The translations under genes and the position numbers were made by a program. From Actinomycetota bacterium (GTDB lineage: Bacteria; Actinomycetota; Actinomycetes; S36-B12), in assembly GCA_030684515.1 (NCBI GenBank), contig JAUXVJ010000031.1, forward strand, positions 62,001 through 126,000: a stretch of 64,000 nt of DNA. The letters run 5' to 3'. The notes under the pieces were generated by a model that was not told where the DNA came from, did no database searches, and saw only the letters and a program-made list of their open reading frames with translations. Below, piece by piece: positions 26,818 through 36,427 of the stretch; position 1 is the first letter of the stretch, and the number at the start of each line of letters is the position of its first letter.

Positions 26818-29211
26818 ATGGTCGACAACGAAAACTCAGATTCCACCCAAACTGACCCACAAACGCCTGCTCCGCGCACACGTCGCCGAGCAGCGAGCCG
26901 ACCCGCTGGGCCACCTGTGCTCATCGAAGGCGAAACCGCTCCGGTAGCCCAGAAGCCCACCCGCAAGTCCGCGGCAGCAGACAAGGCCGCCAAGGCAGCG
27001 ACGGCGGAGCCATCGGAGAAGCCGGTGAAAGCGCCGGCGAAGACCAAGGCTGTTCGAGCAACCAAGAAGTCCAAGATCGAGTCCGAGGCTGTTGCTCCCG
27101 TGAGCGACGACGCTCCTGTGGAGAGTTCACGCCCAGCGCCGAGGGCGGCATTTGTTGCCCCCTTGTTCATTGCTCCAGAACCAGTAGCAGCAGAAGCAAG
27201 CCCTGCCCCTCGACGCCGTCGCGGCAAGCAAGCCGTGGCCGAGGATGCAGACGAAGCACTTCCCATCGCGGAGCCGGCTGAGTCGTCCACCATTGAGGCT
27301 GAGGACTCTGAAGAGGAGTCCGAGGACGGCGCTCCACGTCGTCGACGTCGTCGTGGTGGCCGCGGCCGCCGCCGCCGCACAGGTGAAGGCGAGACCGAGA
27401 GCACTGACGATGGCGAAGAGCCCTCCGAAGACAACGCTGACTCTGCGAACACCAATGATGATGCTGACGCGGTCGAAGGAGAAACCGAAGAAGCTGCCGA
27501 GTCACGTCGTCGCCGTCGTCGTCGCCGCCGCGGAAATGATGACGCTGAGCCGTCAGCCGATGACCCACCAAACACGGTGGTCAAGGTTCGCGAGCCGCGT
27601 CAGAAGAACGATGATGTGAATTCAATGCGTGGTTCAACGCGCCTTGAGGCAAAGAAGCAGCGCCGCCGTGAAGGTCGTGAAGCCGGTCGCCGTCGCCCAC
27701 CGATTCTGACTGAATCCGAGTTCCTGGCCCGTCGCGAGTCGGTCAATCGCGTGATGGTCGTGCGTCAACAAGGTGATCGCACGCAGATTGCCGTTCTGGA
27801 GGATGGGGTGCTCGTGGAGCACTACGTCACCCGCGGATCCTCTGGCTCACTGGTGGGCAACGTCTATCTCGGACGAGTCCAAAACGTGCTGCCGAGCATG
27901 GAAGCTGCCTTCGTTGACATCGGTCGCGGACGCAACGCTGTGCTCTACGCCGGTGAAGTCAATTGGGATGCCGCAACTCTTGATGGACAGCCAAAGCGCA
28001 TTGAGTTCGCTCTGAAGTCCGGTGATCCCGTCCTGGTCCAGATCACCAAGGATCCAGTCGGGCAAAAGGGCGCGCGCTTGACCAGTCAGGTCTCCTTGCC
28101 GGGTCGCTTCCTTGTCTACGTGCCAGACGGCTCGATGACCGGCATCAGCCGCAAGCTGCCCGACACCGAGCGCTCACGACTCAAGGGCATTCTCAAGCGC
28201 GTGATGCCTGAAGAGGCTGGCGTGATTGTGCGCACAGCGGCTGAAGGCGCACCTGAAGAGGCACTTGAGCAGGATGTCGAGCGCTTGAAGAAGCAGTGGG
28301 AAGAAATCAGCTCGCGCGCCAGCAGCGCGAGTCCGCCGACCCTGCTCTACGGCGAGCCAGACTTGGCCATCAAGGTCGTACGAGACATCTTCAACGAGGA
28401 CGTCAACAAGATGGTGGTCTCCGGCAGCGACGCCTGGACCCAGGTCCAGGACTACGTCACCGCCGTTGCCCCCGATCTTGCCGGAAGAATTGAGCATCAC
28501 GTTGCTCCGGTTGATGTCTTTGCTGAGTACCGCATCGATGAGCAGTTGGCCAAGGCCCTGGATCGCAAGGTCTACTTGCCGTCAGGTGGCTCACTTGTCA
28601 TCGATCGCACTGAGGCAATGACCGTTGTTGACGTCAACACGGGCAAGTTCACCGGACAAGGTGGCAACCTCGAGCAGACAGTGACCAGCAATAACCTGGA
28701 AGCTGCCGAGGAGATTGTTCGCCAGCTTCGACTGCGCGATATCGGCGGCATCATCGTTGTCGACTTCATCGACATGGTGCTGGAAAGCAATCGCGATCTC
28801 GTGCTGCGCCGCATTGTTGAATGCCTTGGGCGCGATCGCACCAAGCATCAGGTCGCCGAAGTCACCAGCCTTGGTTTGGTGCAGATGACCCGCAAGCGCA
28901 TCGGCTCCGGACTGCTCGAATCCTTCTCAAGCACCTGTGAGGCGTGCAACGGCCGCGGCATCAAGGTTGATCTGCACGGACACGATCACTCTGAATCGCC
29001 AAAGAGCCGTCGCCCGGCGAACGCAGTTGATCCTGCCGACGTGGCCGCTCGTGCACTGGCGCCCCTGGATGAGATTGACCTCGAGCCGCTCGACGATTTC
29101 GATATTGAGACGCAGACCGAAAATGAGCTTGAAGTCCAAGATGCCGTGTCGATCGCGAACGAGATCTCTGAAGGGGCTCCCGTCTTGAACGAAACAGAGA
29201 TTTCCGCCTGA
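26818..29211 (+). CDS. rne: Ribonuclease E/G
   Basis: A 797-residue endoribonuclease that starts mRNA decay and processes rRNA and tRNA. Residues 1-300 form a disordered, charged arm with lysine/alanine stretches and two arginine blocks (RRRRRRGGRGRRRR and RRRRRRRRRG), likely to bind RNA. Then come the S1 domain (VTRGSSGSLVGNVYLGRVQN), the DNase I-like catalytic core with aspartates in VVDVNTGKFTG and IVVDFIDM, and the zinc-link CEAC. The acidic C-terminal 90 residues are short. This arm-core-arm layout is actinobacterial. GGAGG lies about 9 bases before the ATG. Confidence 0.95.
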   Translation: MVDNENSDSTQTDPQTPAPRTRRRAASRPAGPPVLIEGETAPVAQKPTRKSAAADKAAKAATAEPSEKPVKAPAKTKAVRATKKSKIESEAVAPVSDDAPVESSRPAPRAAFVAPLFIAPEPVAAEASPAPRRRRGKQAVAEDADEALPIAEPAESSTIEAEDSEEESEDGAPRRRRRRGGRGRRRRTGEGETESTDDGEEPSEDNADSANTNDDADAVEGETEEAAESRRRRRRRRRGNDDAEPSADDPPNTVVKVREPRQKNDDVNSMRGSTRLEAKKQRRREGREAGRRRPPILTESEFLARRESVNRVMVVRQQGDRTQIAVLEDGVLVEHYVTRGSSGSLVGNVYLGRVQNVLPSMEAAFVDIGRGRNAVLYAGEVNWDAATLDGQPKRIEFALKSGDPVLVQITKDPVGQKGARLTSQVSLPGRFLVYVPDGSMTGISRKLPDTERSRLKGILKRVMPEEAGVIVRTAAEGAPEEALEQDVERLKKQWEEISSRASSASPPTLLYGEPDLAIKVVRDIFNEDVNKMVVSGSDAWTQVQDYVTAVAPDLAGRIEHHVAPVDVFAEYRIDEQLAKALDRKVYLPSGGSLVIDRTEAMTVVDVNTGKFTGQGGNLEQTVTSNNLEAAEEIVRQLRLRDIGGIIVVDFIDMVLESNRDLVLRRIVECLGRDRTKHQVAEVTSLGLVQMTRKRIGSGLLESFSSTCEACNGRGIKVDLHGHDHSESPKSRRPANAVDPADVAARALAPLDEIDLEPLDDFDIETQTENELEVQDAVSIANEISEGAPVLNETEISA

Positions 29212-29304
29212 CCAAGTCAGATCAGCGCAGACCCTTGCGCTCCTCACTCATCACCCAAGACAATCTCGTCTGAGCGTGGTCTCTTCGTGCTAGGGAGTCT
29301 GAAG

Positions 29305-30054
29305 GTGGATGAACCGGAACTGCTGATAGCCGACGATGGTCCGGTTCGCTTTCTCACGCTCAACCGCCCGCACCGGCTTAACGCCTTCACCTCTGAGGGC
29401 TATTTCGGATTGTCAGCAGCCTTGGATGCTGCTGCGGCCGATGATGAAATTCGCGCAGTGCTCGTTCGAGGTGCAGGCCGTGCGTATTGCTCGGGTGTTG
29501 ATCTCGTGGCACTCGGCGAGCAGACCGACCCCACGGCATTCAGTCGTGGCATTCGTGCAGTGGTGATGTCTCTGGTCACTTTTCCCAAACCGCTCGTTGC
29601 GGCCGTCCACGGTCCCATCGTGGGATTCGGCGCAACCATGTTGCTGCACATGGACATTGTGATCACTGCCGAGGATGCTCGGTGGCGCTTCCCGTTCAGC
29701 GAGCTCGGCACTTCCCCTGAAGCGGGGAGCACATTCATGCTGCCCAAGATGGTGGGGGAGCGCAAGGCTGCCGAGTTACTGCTCACTGCACGCTGGGTCA
29801 CCGGGAAAGAGGCCGCGCATATCGGCCTGGCCACTGAATCCGTGCCCGCTGAGATGCTCACGATCCGAACTCAAGAGGTACTGGATGAGATCGCCCACTT
29901 GAAGTTGCCGGCCAATATTGGCGCCAAGACCTTGTTGCGCCGTGGTTGGGCAGAAGAGATCTCTGACGCTATCGATCGCGAGACCCGCACTGCCGGTGAA
30001 ATCAGCCGCAATCTGGGTGGCCACAGCATTGCGCGACCATTGAAGACCCCGTGA
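29305..30054 (+). CDS. Enoyl-CoA hydratase/isomerase family protein
   Basis: A crotonase-fold protein of about 249 residues. It has FLTLNRPHRLNAFTSEG, the oxyanion loop GAGRAYCSGVDL, and GPIVGFGATMLLHMDIVITAED followed by SELGTSPEAGS, in which a catalytic Glu is expected. The length is typical for enoyl-CoA hydratase or isomerase. It stands alone between rne and rplU, so the substrate is unknown. The GTG at 29305 is chosen because AGGGAG precedes it; an in-frame GTG at 29287 is possible. Confidence 0.85.
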   Translation: MDEPELLIADDGPVRFLTLNRPHRLNAFTSEGYFGLSAALDAAAADDEIRAVLVRGAGRAYCSGVDLVALGEQTDPTAFSRGIRAVVMSLVTFPKPLVAAVHGPIVGFGATMLLHMDIVITAEDARWRFPFSELGTSPEAGSTFMLPKMVGERKAAELLLTARWVTGKEAAHIGLATESVPAEMLTIRTQEVLDEIAHLKLPANIGAKTLLRRGWAEEISDAIDRETRTAGEISRNLGGHSIARPLKTP

Positions 30055-30126
30055 GCACGATTGATTGAAACAACGGGCTCCAAGTAGGCCAAATCCTGCT
30101 TGCGTGCCCTGAACTCAGGGGCCGGT

Positions 30127-30155
30127 TTGACCCTATGCGAGCACTTCCGTACGCT
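30127..30155 (+). promoter_or_regulatory. Promoter of rplU-rpmA
   Basis: TTGACC (30127-30132) and TACGCT (30150-30155) are separated by exactly 17 bases. This is a good primary-sigma promoter and leaves a leader of about 80 bases before rplU. Confidence 0.8.
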
Positions 30156-30242
30156 AGGACCCGGGCATTTTTCTGTCCTTGGTTTTTTTGTTGTCCTGTG
30201 CTGCATGTTCGCAAGTACAGATCTTCGAGGTAGGAGTACGTG

Positions 30243-30557
30243 GTGTACGCGATTGTGCGCGCTGGCGGCCGTCAGGAAAAGGTCGCAGTTGGCGACGTTG
30301 TTGTGCTCGACCGAGTCTCCGGTGCGCCGGGTGCCTCCATTGCTCTGCCATGCCTGTTGATCGTTGATGGCGCCACCGTCACAACCGACACCGTCGCGCT
30401 GTCCAAGGTGAAGGTTTCGGCCGAGATCATCGATCACAAGCGTGGACCAAAGATTGACATCCTGAAGTACAAGAACAAGACCGGCTACCGCCGCCGTCAG
30501 GGCCACCGTCAGGAGCTCACAACGGTCAAGGTCACCGACATCTCGATCGGAAAGTGA
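30243..30557 (+). CDS. rplU: 50S ribosomal protein L21
   Basis: A 104-residue ribosomal protein of the large subunit. [18 protein letters not shown] and [21 protein letters not shown] are the L21 signature. The second of two tandem GTG codons is chosen because L21 begins MYAIV; GGAG lies six bases upstream. It is cotranscribed with rpmA four bases later. Confidence 0.97.
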   Translation: MYAIVRAGGRQEKVAVGDVVVLDRVSGAPGASIALPCLLIVDGATVTTDTVALSKVKVSAEIIDHKRGPKIDILKYKNKTGYRRRQGHRQELTTVKVTDISIGK

Positions 30558-30561
30558 ACTC

Positions 30562-30813
30562 ATGGCACATAAGAAAGGTGCATCCAGCACCCGTAACGGC
30601 CGCGACTCCAATTCGCAGCGCCTTGGCGTGAAGCGTTTCGGTGGGCAAGAGGTCAACGCCGGCGAGATCATCGTGCGCCAGCGCGGAACCCACTTCCACC
30701 CCGGCGACAATGTCGGCCGTGGCAAGGACGACACCCTGTTCGCGCTTTCTGCGGGCAAAGTGGAGTTCGGTTCACATCGCGGTCGCCGCGTGGTGAACAT
30801 CCTCGCTGAGTAG
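30562..30813 (+). CDS. rpmA: 50S ribosomal protein L27
   Basis: An 83-residue ribosomal protein that reaches the peptidyl-transferase centre. [22 protein letters not shown] is typical of L27 and there is no N-terminal pre-sequence of the kind cleaved in Firmicutes. It is followed by a perfect terminator hairpin. Confidence 0.97.
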   Translation: MAHKKGASSTRNGRDSNSQRLGVKRFGGQEVNAGEIIVRQRGTHFHPGDNVGRGKDDTLFALSAGKVEFGSHRGRRVVNILAE

Positions 30814-30839
30814 CTCAGCACCGCACCAGTACAGACCTG

Positions 30840-30869
30840 AAACGAGGCGAGCTACGGCTCGCCTCGTTT
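30840..30869 (+). terminator. Strong terminator after rpmA
   Basis: A perfect 13-base stem (30840-30852 with 30857-30869) with loop TACG, followed by GTCTTT. It separates rplU-rpmA from obgE. Confidence 0.85.
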
Positions 30870-30908
30870 GTCTTTGGTCCCTTGTGGCCGTGTAAGTAAG
30901 GAAGTCAG

Positions 30909-32303
30909 ATGACCACCTTCGTTGATCGCGTACAGCTGTACGCGCAGGCGGGCGACGGTGGCAACGGCTGTGCGTCGGTGCTGCGAGAAAAGTTCAAGCC
31001 TCTCGGCGGACCAGATGGCGGCAACGGCGGCAAGGGCGGCGATGTCCTGCTCGAGGTCGACCCGCAGATCACCACTCTTTTGGAGTTCCACCACCGTCCG
31101 CATCAGAAGGCTTCAAGCGGTAAAGCTGGGCAAGGTGGCAACAAGCACGGTGCGCAAGGACACAACGTTGTCCTGCGCGTCCCCTCCGGCACGGTCGTCA
31201 CCACACCCACCGGTCAGATCCTCGCGGACCTCGTAGGTGGCGGCATGACCTTTGTGCTGGCTCAAGGAGGTCGCGGCGGCCTCGGAAACGCGGCATTGTC
31301 CAGTGCCCGTCGCAAGGCTCCCGGCTTCGCATTGCTTGGTGAGCCCGGCGACTACCGAGAAGTCGTGCTTGAACTGAAGACGGTGGCCGACGTGGCACTT
31401 GTTGGCTTCCCGAGTGCCGGTAAATCAAGTCTTATCGCGGCTATCAGTGCGGCTCGGCCCAAGATCGCCGACTATCCCTTCACCACCTTGGTTCCCAACC
31501 TCGGCGTCGTGACTGCCGGGGACACCGTCTACACCGTCGCCGACGTCCCGGGTCTGATCCCCGGAGCCAGCCAAGGCAAGGGCCTGGGGCTTGAGTTTCT
31601 GAGGCATGTCGAACGCTGCAGTGTGTTGGTGCATGTGTTGGACTGCGCGAACATGGAGCCTGGGCGCGACCCCATCGATGATCTGGACGCGATCGAGCAT
31701 GAGCTTGAGTTGTATGGCGGTCTGGCTGATCGTCCGCGCATCGTTGCCCTGAACAAGATCGACGTACCCGATGGACGCACGCTTGCTGAGCTCGTGCGCC
31801 CGGCGCTCATCGGTCGGGGCTACCAGGTATTCGAAATCTCCGCCGCATCGCGGGAAGGCCTGCGGGAACTCAGCTTCGCCATGGCAGCCCTCGTCTCGCA
31901 GGCTCGTGCCAATGTGGTGCATGAACTTGCCCAGCGCGTGGTCATCACTCCGCGGGCTGTCAATGACCAGGGCTTCACTGTGACGCGTGAACTCGAAGGT
32001 TTCCGCGTGCGCGGTGATCGGCCAGAGCGTTGGGTTCGTCAGACCGATTTCTCAAATGACGAGGCCGTGGGCTATCTCGGTGATCGCCTTGCCCGCTTGG
32101 GTGTCGAGGAAGCGCTGATTTCCCAGGGTGCGGTACCTGGCGTTGCAGTGATGATCGGCCCTGACGAGAACCCCGTCATTTTCGACTGGCATCCATCGAT
32201 CATGGCGAATACCAGATCTGAAGCTTCGCCACGCGGCACCGATGTGCGGGTGGATCAAAATTTGATGCATAACATTGAGGACAATGCTGTCCATGACGAC
32301 TGA
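30909..32303 (+). CDS. obgE: Obg-family GTPase ObgE
   Basis: A 464-residue GTPase that acts in 50S ribosome assembly and stress control. The N-terminal Obg domain is glycine-rich (about 1-160: [28 protein letters not shown]). The G domain has [20 protein letters not shown] and NKIDVP. The C-terminal OCT domain (about 350-420) reads [26 protein letters not shown] over its core in two short pieces. AAGGAAG precedes the ATG. proB follows nine bases after the stop. Confidence 0.97.
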   Translation: MTTFVDRVQLYAQAGDGGNGCASVLREKFKPLGGPDGGNGGKGGDVLLEVDPQITTLLEFHHRPHQKASSGKAGQGGNKHGAQGHNVVLRVPSGTVVTTPTGQILADLVGGGMTFVLAQGGRGGLGNAALSSARRKAPGFALLGEPGDYREVVLELKTVADVALVGFPSAGKSSLIAAISAARPKIADYPFTTLVPNLGVVTAGDTVYTVADVPGLIPGASQGKGLGLEFLRHVERCSVLVHVLDCANMEPGRDPIDDLDAIEHELELYGGLADRPRIVALNKIDVPDGRTLAELVRPALIGRGYQVFEISAASREGLRELSFAMAALVSQARANVVHELAQRVVITPRAVNDQGFTVTRELEGFRVRGDRPERWVRQTDFSNDEAVGYLGDRLARLGVEEALISQGAVPGVAVMIGPDENPVIFDWHPSIMANTRSEASPRGTDVRVDQNLMHNIEDNAVHDD

Positions 32304-32312
32304 GCGTGGTCT

Positions 32313-33434
32313 ATGACGCCTGAGGTTCGCCGTGCCATTGCCAATGCCTCGCGGATCGTCGTCAAGATCGGTTCCTCATCGCTGACCAAACGCGGGGGTG
32401 GCATCAATGACGATGCCATCTCGGCTCTCGTTCAGCACCTTGCCTTGCGCAAGGCGGCCGGCAGTCAGGTCATTCTCGTGTCCAGCGGTTCAATTGCTGC
32501 GGGATTCCCGGTGCTTGGACTCACCCATCGTCCTCGGGATCTGGCGACTCAACAGGCGTCGGCGAGCGTCGGCCAGGGCATGCTCATCGGGCGTTACGGC
32601 GCAGCCTTTGGCGAATACGGCATTGCCGTGGGACAGGTGCTGCTGACCTCAGACGACGTCACTCGCCGAGCGCACTATCGCAACGCGCAACGCACCCTGT
32701 TCAGGCTGCTTGAGCTGGGTGTGGTGCCAATCGTCAACGAGAACGACACGGTTGCCACAGACGAGATCCGGGTGGGTGACAACGATCGTCTCGCAGCTCT
32801 CGTGGCGCTTGTGGTGCAGGCCGACGCTTTGGTGCTGTTGTCTGACGTCGACGGCCTTTACGACGGACCGCCGAGCAAGGGCGGAGCCAATCTCATCGCG
32901 TCTGTCTCATCCAGCGCTGACCTCGAAGGCGTCAGTATTGGCGGAACGGGATCATCGGTGGGTAGAGGCGGGATGGCGTCCAAGGTCGAGGCTGCCGAGA
33001 TCGCGACATCGGCGGGTATCCCTGTGTTGCTGACTTCTGCTGAACTCGTCGGCTCGGCATTGCAGGATGCCAGAGTTGGAACTGTCTTCTCGCCTACGGG
33101 TGAGCGAACATCAACTCGCCTGCTCTGGCTCGCGCATGCCACCACTGGCAATGGTCGAGTTCACATTGATGCCGGGGCAGCGCGCGCGGTCACCAAGCGC
33201 GGCTCATCGCTGTTGCCTGCTGGTATTACGTCAGTTGAAGGCACCTTCTCCGCTGGGGATCCGGTGGACCTCGTTGATGATCAAGGCCGCACGGTGGCTC
33301 GTGGCCTCGTCAATTTCGACTCAAGCGAACTTCCCGGACTCCTTGGCCGTTCGACCAAGGATCTGGCCAAGGAGCTCGGACCTGCCTACGAACGTGAGGT
33401 CGTGCACCGCGATGACCTCGTACTTCTGAAGTAG
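32313..33434 (+). CDS. proB: Glutamate 5-kinase
   Basis: A 373-residue enzyme that phosphorylates L-glutamate in the first step of proline synthesis. The amino-acid-kinase domain has VVKIGSSSLTKRGGG at the start and VNENDTVATDEI plus GRGGMASKVEAAE further in. A PUA domain occupies about residues 280-365. This two-domain type is feedback-inhibited by proline in known examples. proA is nearby, with one unknown gene between them. Confidence 0.96.
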   Translation: MTPEVRRAIANASRIVVKIGSSSLTKRGGGINDDAISALVQHLALRKAAGSQVILVSSGSIAAGFPVLGLTHRPRDLATQQASASVGQGMLIGRYGAAFGEYGIAVGQVLLTSDDVTRRAHYRNAQRTLFRLLELGVVPIVNENDTVATDEIRVGDNDRLAALVALVVQADALVLLSDVDGLYDGPPSKGGANLIASVSSSADLEGVSIGGTGSSVGRGGMASKVEAAEIATSAGIPVLLTSAELVGSALQDARVGTVFSPTGERTSTRLLWLAHATTGNGRVHIDAGAARAVTKRGSSLLPAGITSVEGTFSAGDPVDLVDDQGRTVARGLVNFDSSELPGLLGRSTKDLAKELGPAYEREVVHRDDLVLLK

Positions 33435-33471
33435 TCCGTCACCACTGCTCAGGCAGGCTCGGTAGCGGTTG

Positions 33472-34224
33472 GTGTCACGCGAAAGCTCGCCGACGCAGCA
33501 AATCGTGTGCAACGATCCGCAAATGATCATTCCGGAGCGCTTTCGGGGACCGCGTGATGCGGCGCACGGGGGCTACGCCTGCGGCGTGTACTCGTCGCTG
33601 CTTGACGGCCCAGCTGAGGTGACTCTCCGCAACCGCACACCGCTTAATACCGCGCTTGAGGTGCAGGAGTTTGAAGACGGCGTTCGGGTGATGCAAGGTG
33701 AGGACGTGCTCGCGGTGGTTGCGCCCGCCACTCTTGAATTGGATGTGCTTGCGCCTGTCAGTGTGGACGCTGCCTCAGCCGCCATGGCTGGATTTCCTTG
33801 GTACGAAAAGCATCCTTCAGATGGCGAGTGCTTCGCTTGCGGACCCGGCAGGGCGATCGGCGATGGCTTGCGCATCTTTCCTGGACCAGTGGCTGGCCGT
33901 GAGGTTGTCGCCGCCCCATGGACACCTACCGCCTCGGACGCAGACGCTGACGGAACAGTTCTTTCTGAGATGCTCATCGCGACATTGGACTGCACTGCGT
34001 TCTTGGGCGGGGTGTGCTTCGACCCGGGGGGAGGTCCCAGTCTGCTCGGAAGGCTTCGCTCGGAGGTGTTCCACCAACCGCAGCTAGGTCAGACGTGTGT
34101 CAGCGTGGGCTGGTTCCTAGGTCGCGACGGACGCAAGCTTGATGTGGGGTCAGCACTGTTCAATGAGAAAGGTGACCTGCTCGCCCTCGGTCGCGCCACG
34201 TGGATCGAGCTTCGAAGCGCGTGA
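33472..34224 (+). CDS. Hot-dog fold thioesterase-like protein
   Basis: A protein of about 250 residues. The N-terminal half (RFRGPRDAAHGGYACGVYSSLLDG) resembles acyl-CoA thioesterase-like hot-dog domains of Actinobacteria; the centre has a conserved cysteine motif GECFACGPGRAIGDGLRIFPGP. The second half is a further hot-dog-like unit. The substrate is unknown. The start is uncertain: GTG at 33472 is used, but the family often begins at the MIIPERF position (33523). It lies between proB and proA without obvious coupling. Confidence 0.7.
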   Translation: MSRESSPTQQIVCNDPQMIIPERFRGPRDAAHGGYACGVYSSLLDGPAEVTLRNRTPLNTALEVQEFEDGVRVMQGEDVLAVVAPATLELDVLAPVSVDAASAAMAGFPWYEKHPSDGECFACGPGRAIGDGLRIFPGPVAGREVVAAPWTPTASDADADGTVLSEMLIATLDCTAFLGGVCFDPGGGPSLLGRLRSEVFHQPQLGQTCVSVGWFLGRDGRKLDVGSALFNEKGDLLALGRATWIELRSA

Positions 34225-34322
34225 GCACAGCTTCGCGTTGGCCTGCTAGATGGTGCGCGGACCCACGAATGGTGAGATCGTCAATCTTGACTGGGGCTTC
34301 GGAAAGTCGACGCGGCAGAAAC

Positions 34323-34328
34323 TAGTCT
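34323..34328 (+). promoter_or_regulatory. -10 box TAGTCT before proA
   Basis: TAGTCT is followed by six bases and then GTG at 34335, fitting a leaderless transcript and favouring this GTG over the ATG at 34338. Confidence 0.5.
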
Positions 34329-34334
34329 TGGCAC

Positions 34335-35606
34335 GTGATGGATGAACGCGAATCAGTGCTGGATGTCGCTCGCCGTGGCCGTGCGGCAGCACGTGTCGTT
34401 CGACAGTTGACGCGAGACGAGAAGGACGTCGCGCTCCTTGCACTTGCCGACGCGCTCGAAGCAAGTACAACGCGGATCGTTGAAGCCAACGATGGCGATG
34501 TGGCGCGAGCTGTTGAGGCAGGCACAGCGGCCGGCATGATCGATCGGCTCACCTTGAACGCTGCACGAGTCAGCGCAATCGCCGCTGCTCTGCGCGAAGT
34601 GGCAGCCTTGCCTGATCCGATCGGCGAGGTCGTGCGCGGCTACACCTTGCCCAATGGCTTGCAGATTCGGCAGTTGAGAGTGCCGATGGGTGTTGTCGGG
34701 ATCATCTATGAAGCTCGACCAAATGTCACGGTTGATGCGGCGGGCCTGTGTCTGAAAAGCGGCAATGTCGCGCTGCTGCGCGGCTCATCCTCGGCAGCAG
34801 CGACCAATGCCGCTCTGGTTGAAATCATGCGCGAAGCACTCGTCGTGCTCGGTATTCCCGCTGACGCGATCCAGCTTGTGCCAGGTCTCACGCACGATTC
34901 GACTAAACACCTGATGACAGCTCGTGGCCTGGTCGACGTGCTGATCCCTCGCGGCGGCGAAGCCTTGATTCGCAATGTTGTGGAGAACTCAACCGTGCCT
35001 GTGATTGAAACTGGCGTCGGCAATTGCCATGTGTATGTCGATAAAGATGCAGACCTCGAAAAGGCTGTGGCGATTGTGATCAACAGCAAGGTGCAAAGAC
35101 CCAGCGTGTGCAACGCGGCCGAGACTTTGCTCGTGCATCGGGCCGTTGCTGACGAGTTCCTGCCCAAGGTTGCCAAGGCTCTCCATGCAAGCGGCGTCAC
35201 CTTGCATGCCGACGCAGCAACGCTGGCCCTGGTTGATGCCTCGGGTGTCGTCGCGATCCCGGTCACCGATGCCGACTGGGCAGCGGAGTACATGTCCTTG
35301 GACATGGCCGCGGGAGTTGTCGATTCAATCGAGGAGGCCATTTCCCACATCCAGAAATGGACCTCGGGCCACACGGAGGCAATCGTCACTGACAGCCAGT
35401 CAGCGGCAGCTTCGTTCATCGCCGGCATGGACTCGGCGGCCGTCATGGTCAATGCCTCTACGCGCTTCACTGACGGAGGCGAGTTTGGATTTGGCGCCGA
35501 AATCGGGATTTCCACCCAGAAACTGCACGCCCGGGGCCCAATGGGCCTGGCCGAGCTGACCACCACGACCTACATCGTCACTGGGGACGGTCACGTTCGG
35601 GCTTGA
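34335..35606 (+). CDS. proA: Gamma-glutamyl phosphate reductase
   Basis: A 423-residue NADPH-dependent dehydrogenase. It makes glutamate 5-semialdehyde, the second step of proline synthesis. Family patterns are [32 protein letters not shown] and [10 protein letters not shown]. The catalytic cysteine is C259 in [10 protein letters not shown]. The conserved end [18 protein letters not shown] is present. The GTG at 34335 or the adjacent ATG begins the protein; both give nearly the same product. Confidence 0.96.
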   Translation: MMDERESVLDVARRGRAAARVVRQLTRDEKDVALLALADALEASTTRIVEANDGDVARAVEAGTAAGMIDRLTLNAARVSAIAAALREVAALPDPIGEVVRGYTLPNGLQIRQLRVPMGVVGIIYEARPNVTVDAAGLCLKSGNVALLRGSSSAAATNAALVEIMREALVVLGIPADAIQLVPGLTHDSTKHLMTARGLVDVLIPRGGEALIRNVVENSTVPVIETGVGNCHVYVDKDADLEKAVAIVINSKVQRPSVCNAAETLLVHRAVADEFLPKVAKALHASGVTLHADAATLALVDASGVVAIPVTDADWAAEYMSLDMAAGVVDSIEEAISHIQKWTSGHTEAIVTDSQSAAASFIAGMDSAAVMVNASTRFTDGGEFGFGAEIGISTQKLHARGPMGLAELTTTTYIVTGDGHVRA

Positions 35607-35653
35607 TGTGTCGCTAAAGTGAACCTGCTTGCCATCCAAGAAAGGAACATTTC

Positions 35654-35800
35654 ATGGGCTTGATCCAGACCGCGTTCGAAATCGCTCAAGAGGCGCCGAT
35701 CGACAACCCATCGATTCCCGTTTGGGCATTTGGAGTCTTCACCTTCTTGGCCTTGGGCGCACTGCTCGGTGTCACGATGATGCTCAAGGTTGGCCCCTAG
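35654..35800 (+). CDS. Small single-pass membrane protein (48 aa)
   Basis: A 48-residue protein with a polar N-terminus and one membrane segment (about 23-43, VWAFGVFTFLALGALLGVTM). AAAGGA precedes the ATG at 8 bases. It lies three bases before nadD and is a conserved-looking small gene between proA and nadD in Actinobacteria, judging by general gene order. Function is unknown. Confidence 0.75.
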   Translation: MGLIQTAFEIAQEAPIDNPSIPVWAFGVFTFLALGALLGVTMMLKVGP

Positions 35801-35803
35801 TCC

Positions 35804-36427
35804 GTGAAGGTTCGGCGCCTCGGCGTCTTTGGTGGCACCTTTGACCCGATCCACTCGGGACATCTTGTTGCCGCAGTCTCGGTGCAGTCTGCATTGGAAT
35901 TGGACTACCTGATCTTCGTCCCGACCGGAAACTCCTGGCACAAGGAGCCCGGGCCAGAGGCCTCGGCGACAGACCGGCTCGCCATGGTGGACCTGGCTAT
36001 CGCCAATCACGAGGGCTTCACGACCTCATCAGTGGACATTGAACGTGCAGGACCGACGTACACAATCGACACCCTGACCGATCTACAGCTGCAGTGGGAG
36101 CATGACCAGCCCGACACTGAGGCCGATTGGTTCTTCGTAACCGGAGCCGATGCATTGCTCGACGTGCCCAACTGGCGCGATCCGGCGGGTATCTTGTCGC
36201 GAGCGCAGTTGGTCGGCGTGACGCGACCCGGACATACCAAGCCGCAGCCAGATCTGCTGAATGGCGCTTTCACACTCGTTGAAGTGGCCACTCCTGACGT
36301 GTCATCAACGCAAGTTCGCGAATGCGTGCGCTCGGGTCAATCCATCGACGGACGTGTGCCGACGGCTGTGGCTGAGTACATCTATGCGCATCGCCTCTAC
36401 CTCGCGCCCTCTCAAGGCATTTCATGA
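35804..36427 (+). CDS. nadD: Nicotinate-nucleotide adenylyltransferase
   Basis: A 207-residue enzyme that adenylates nicotinate mononucleotide in NAD synthesis. It has the nucleotidyl-transferase motif GVFGGTFDPIHSGHL, FVPTGNSWHK, TGADALLDVPNW and the C-terminal SSTQVRE. The GTG at 35804 is used since the domain begins right after it. The stop overlaps the LytR_C gene by ATGA. Confidence 0.95.
   Translation: MKVRRLGVFGGTFDPIHSGHLVAAVSVQSALELDYLIFVPTGNSWHKEPGPEASATDRLAMVDLAIANHEGFTTSSVDIERAGPTYTIDTLTDLQLQWEHDQPDTEADWFFVTGADALLDVPNWRDPAGILSRAQLVGVTRPGHTKPQPDLLNGAFTLVEVATPDVSSTQVRECVRSGQSIDGRVPTAVAEYIYAHRLYLAPSQGIS

Noticed and set aside
26742-27584. 280-residue Ser/Ala/Arg-rich ORF opposite rne
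   Set aside because: It is the shadow of the low-complexity RNase E arm, with no ribosome binding site or fold.
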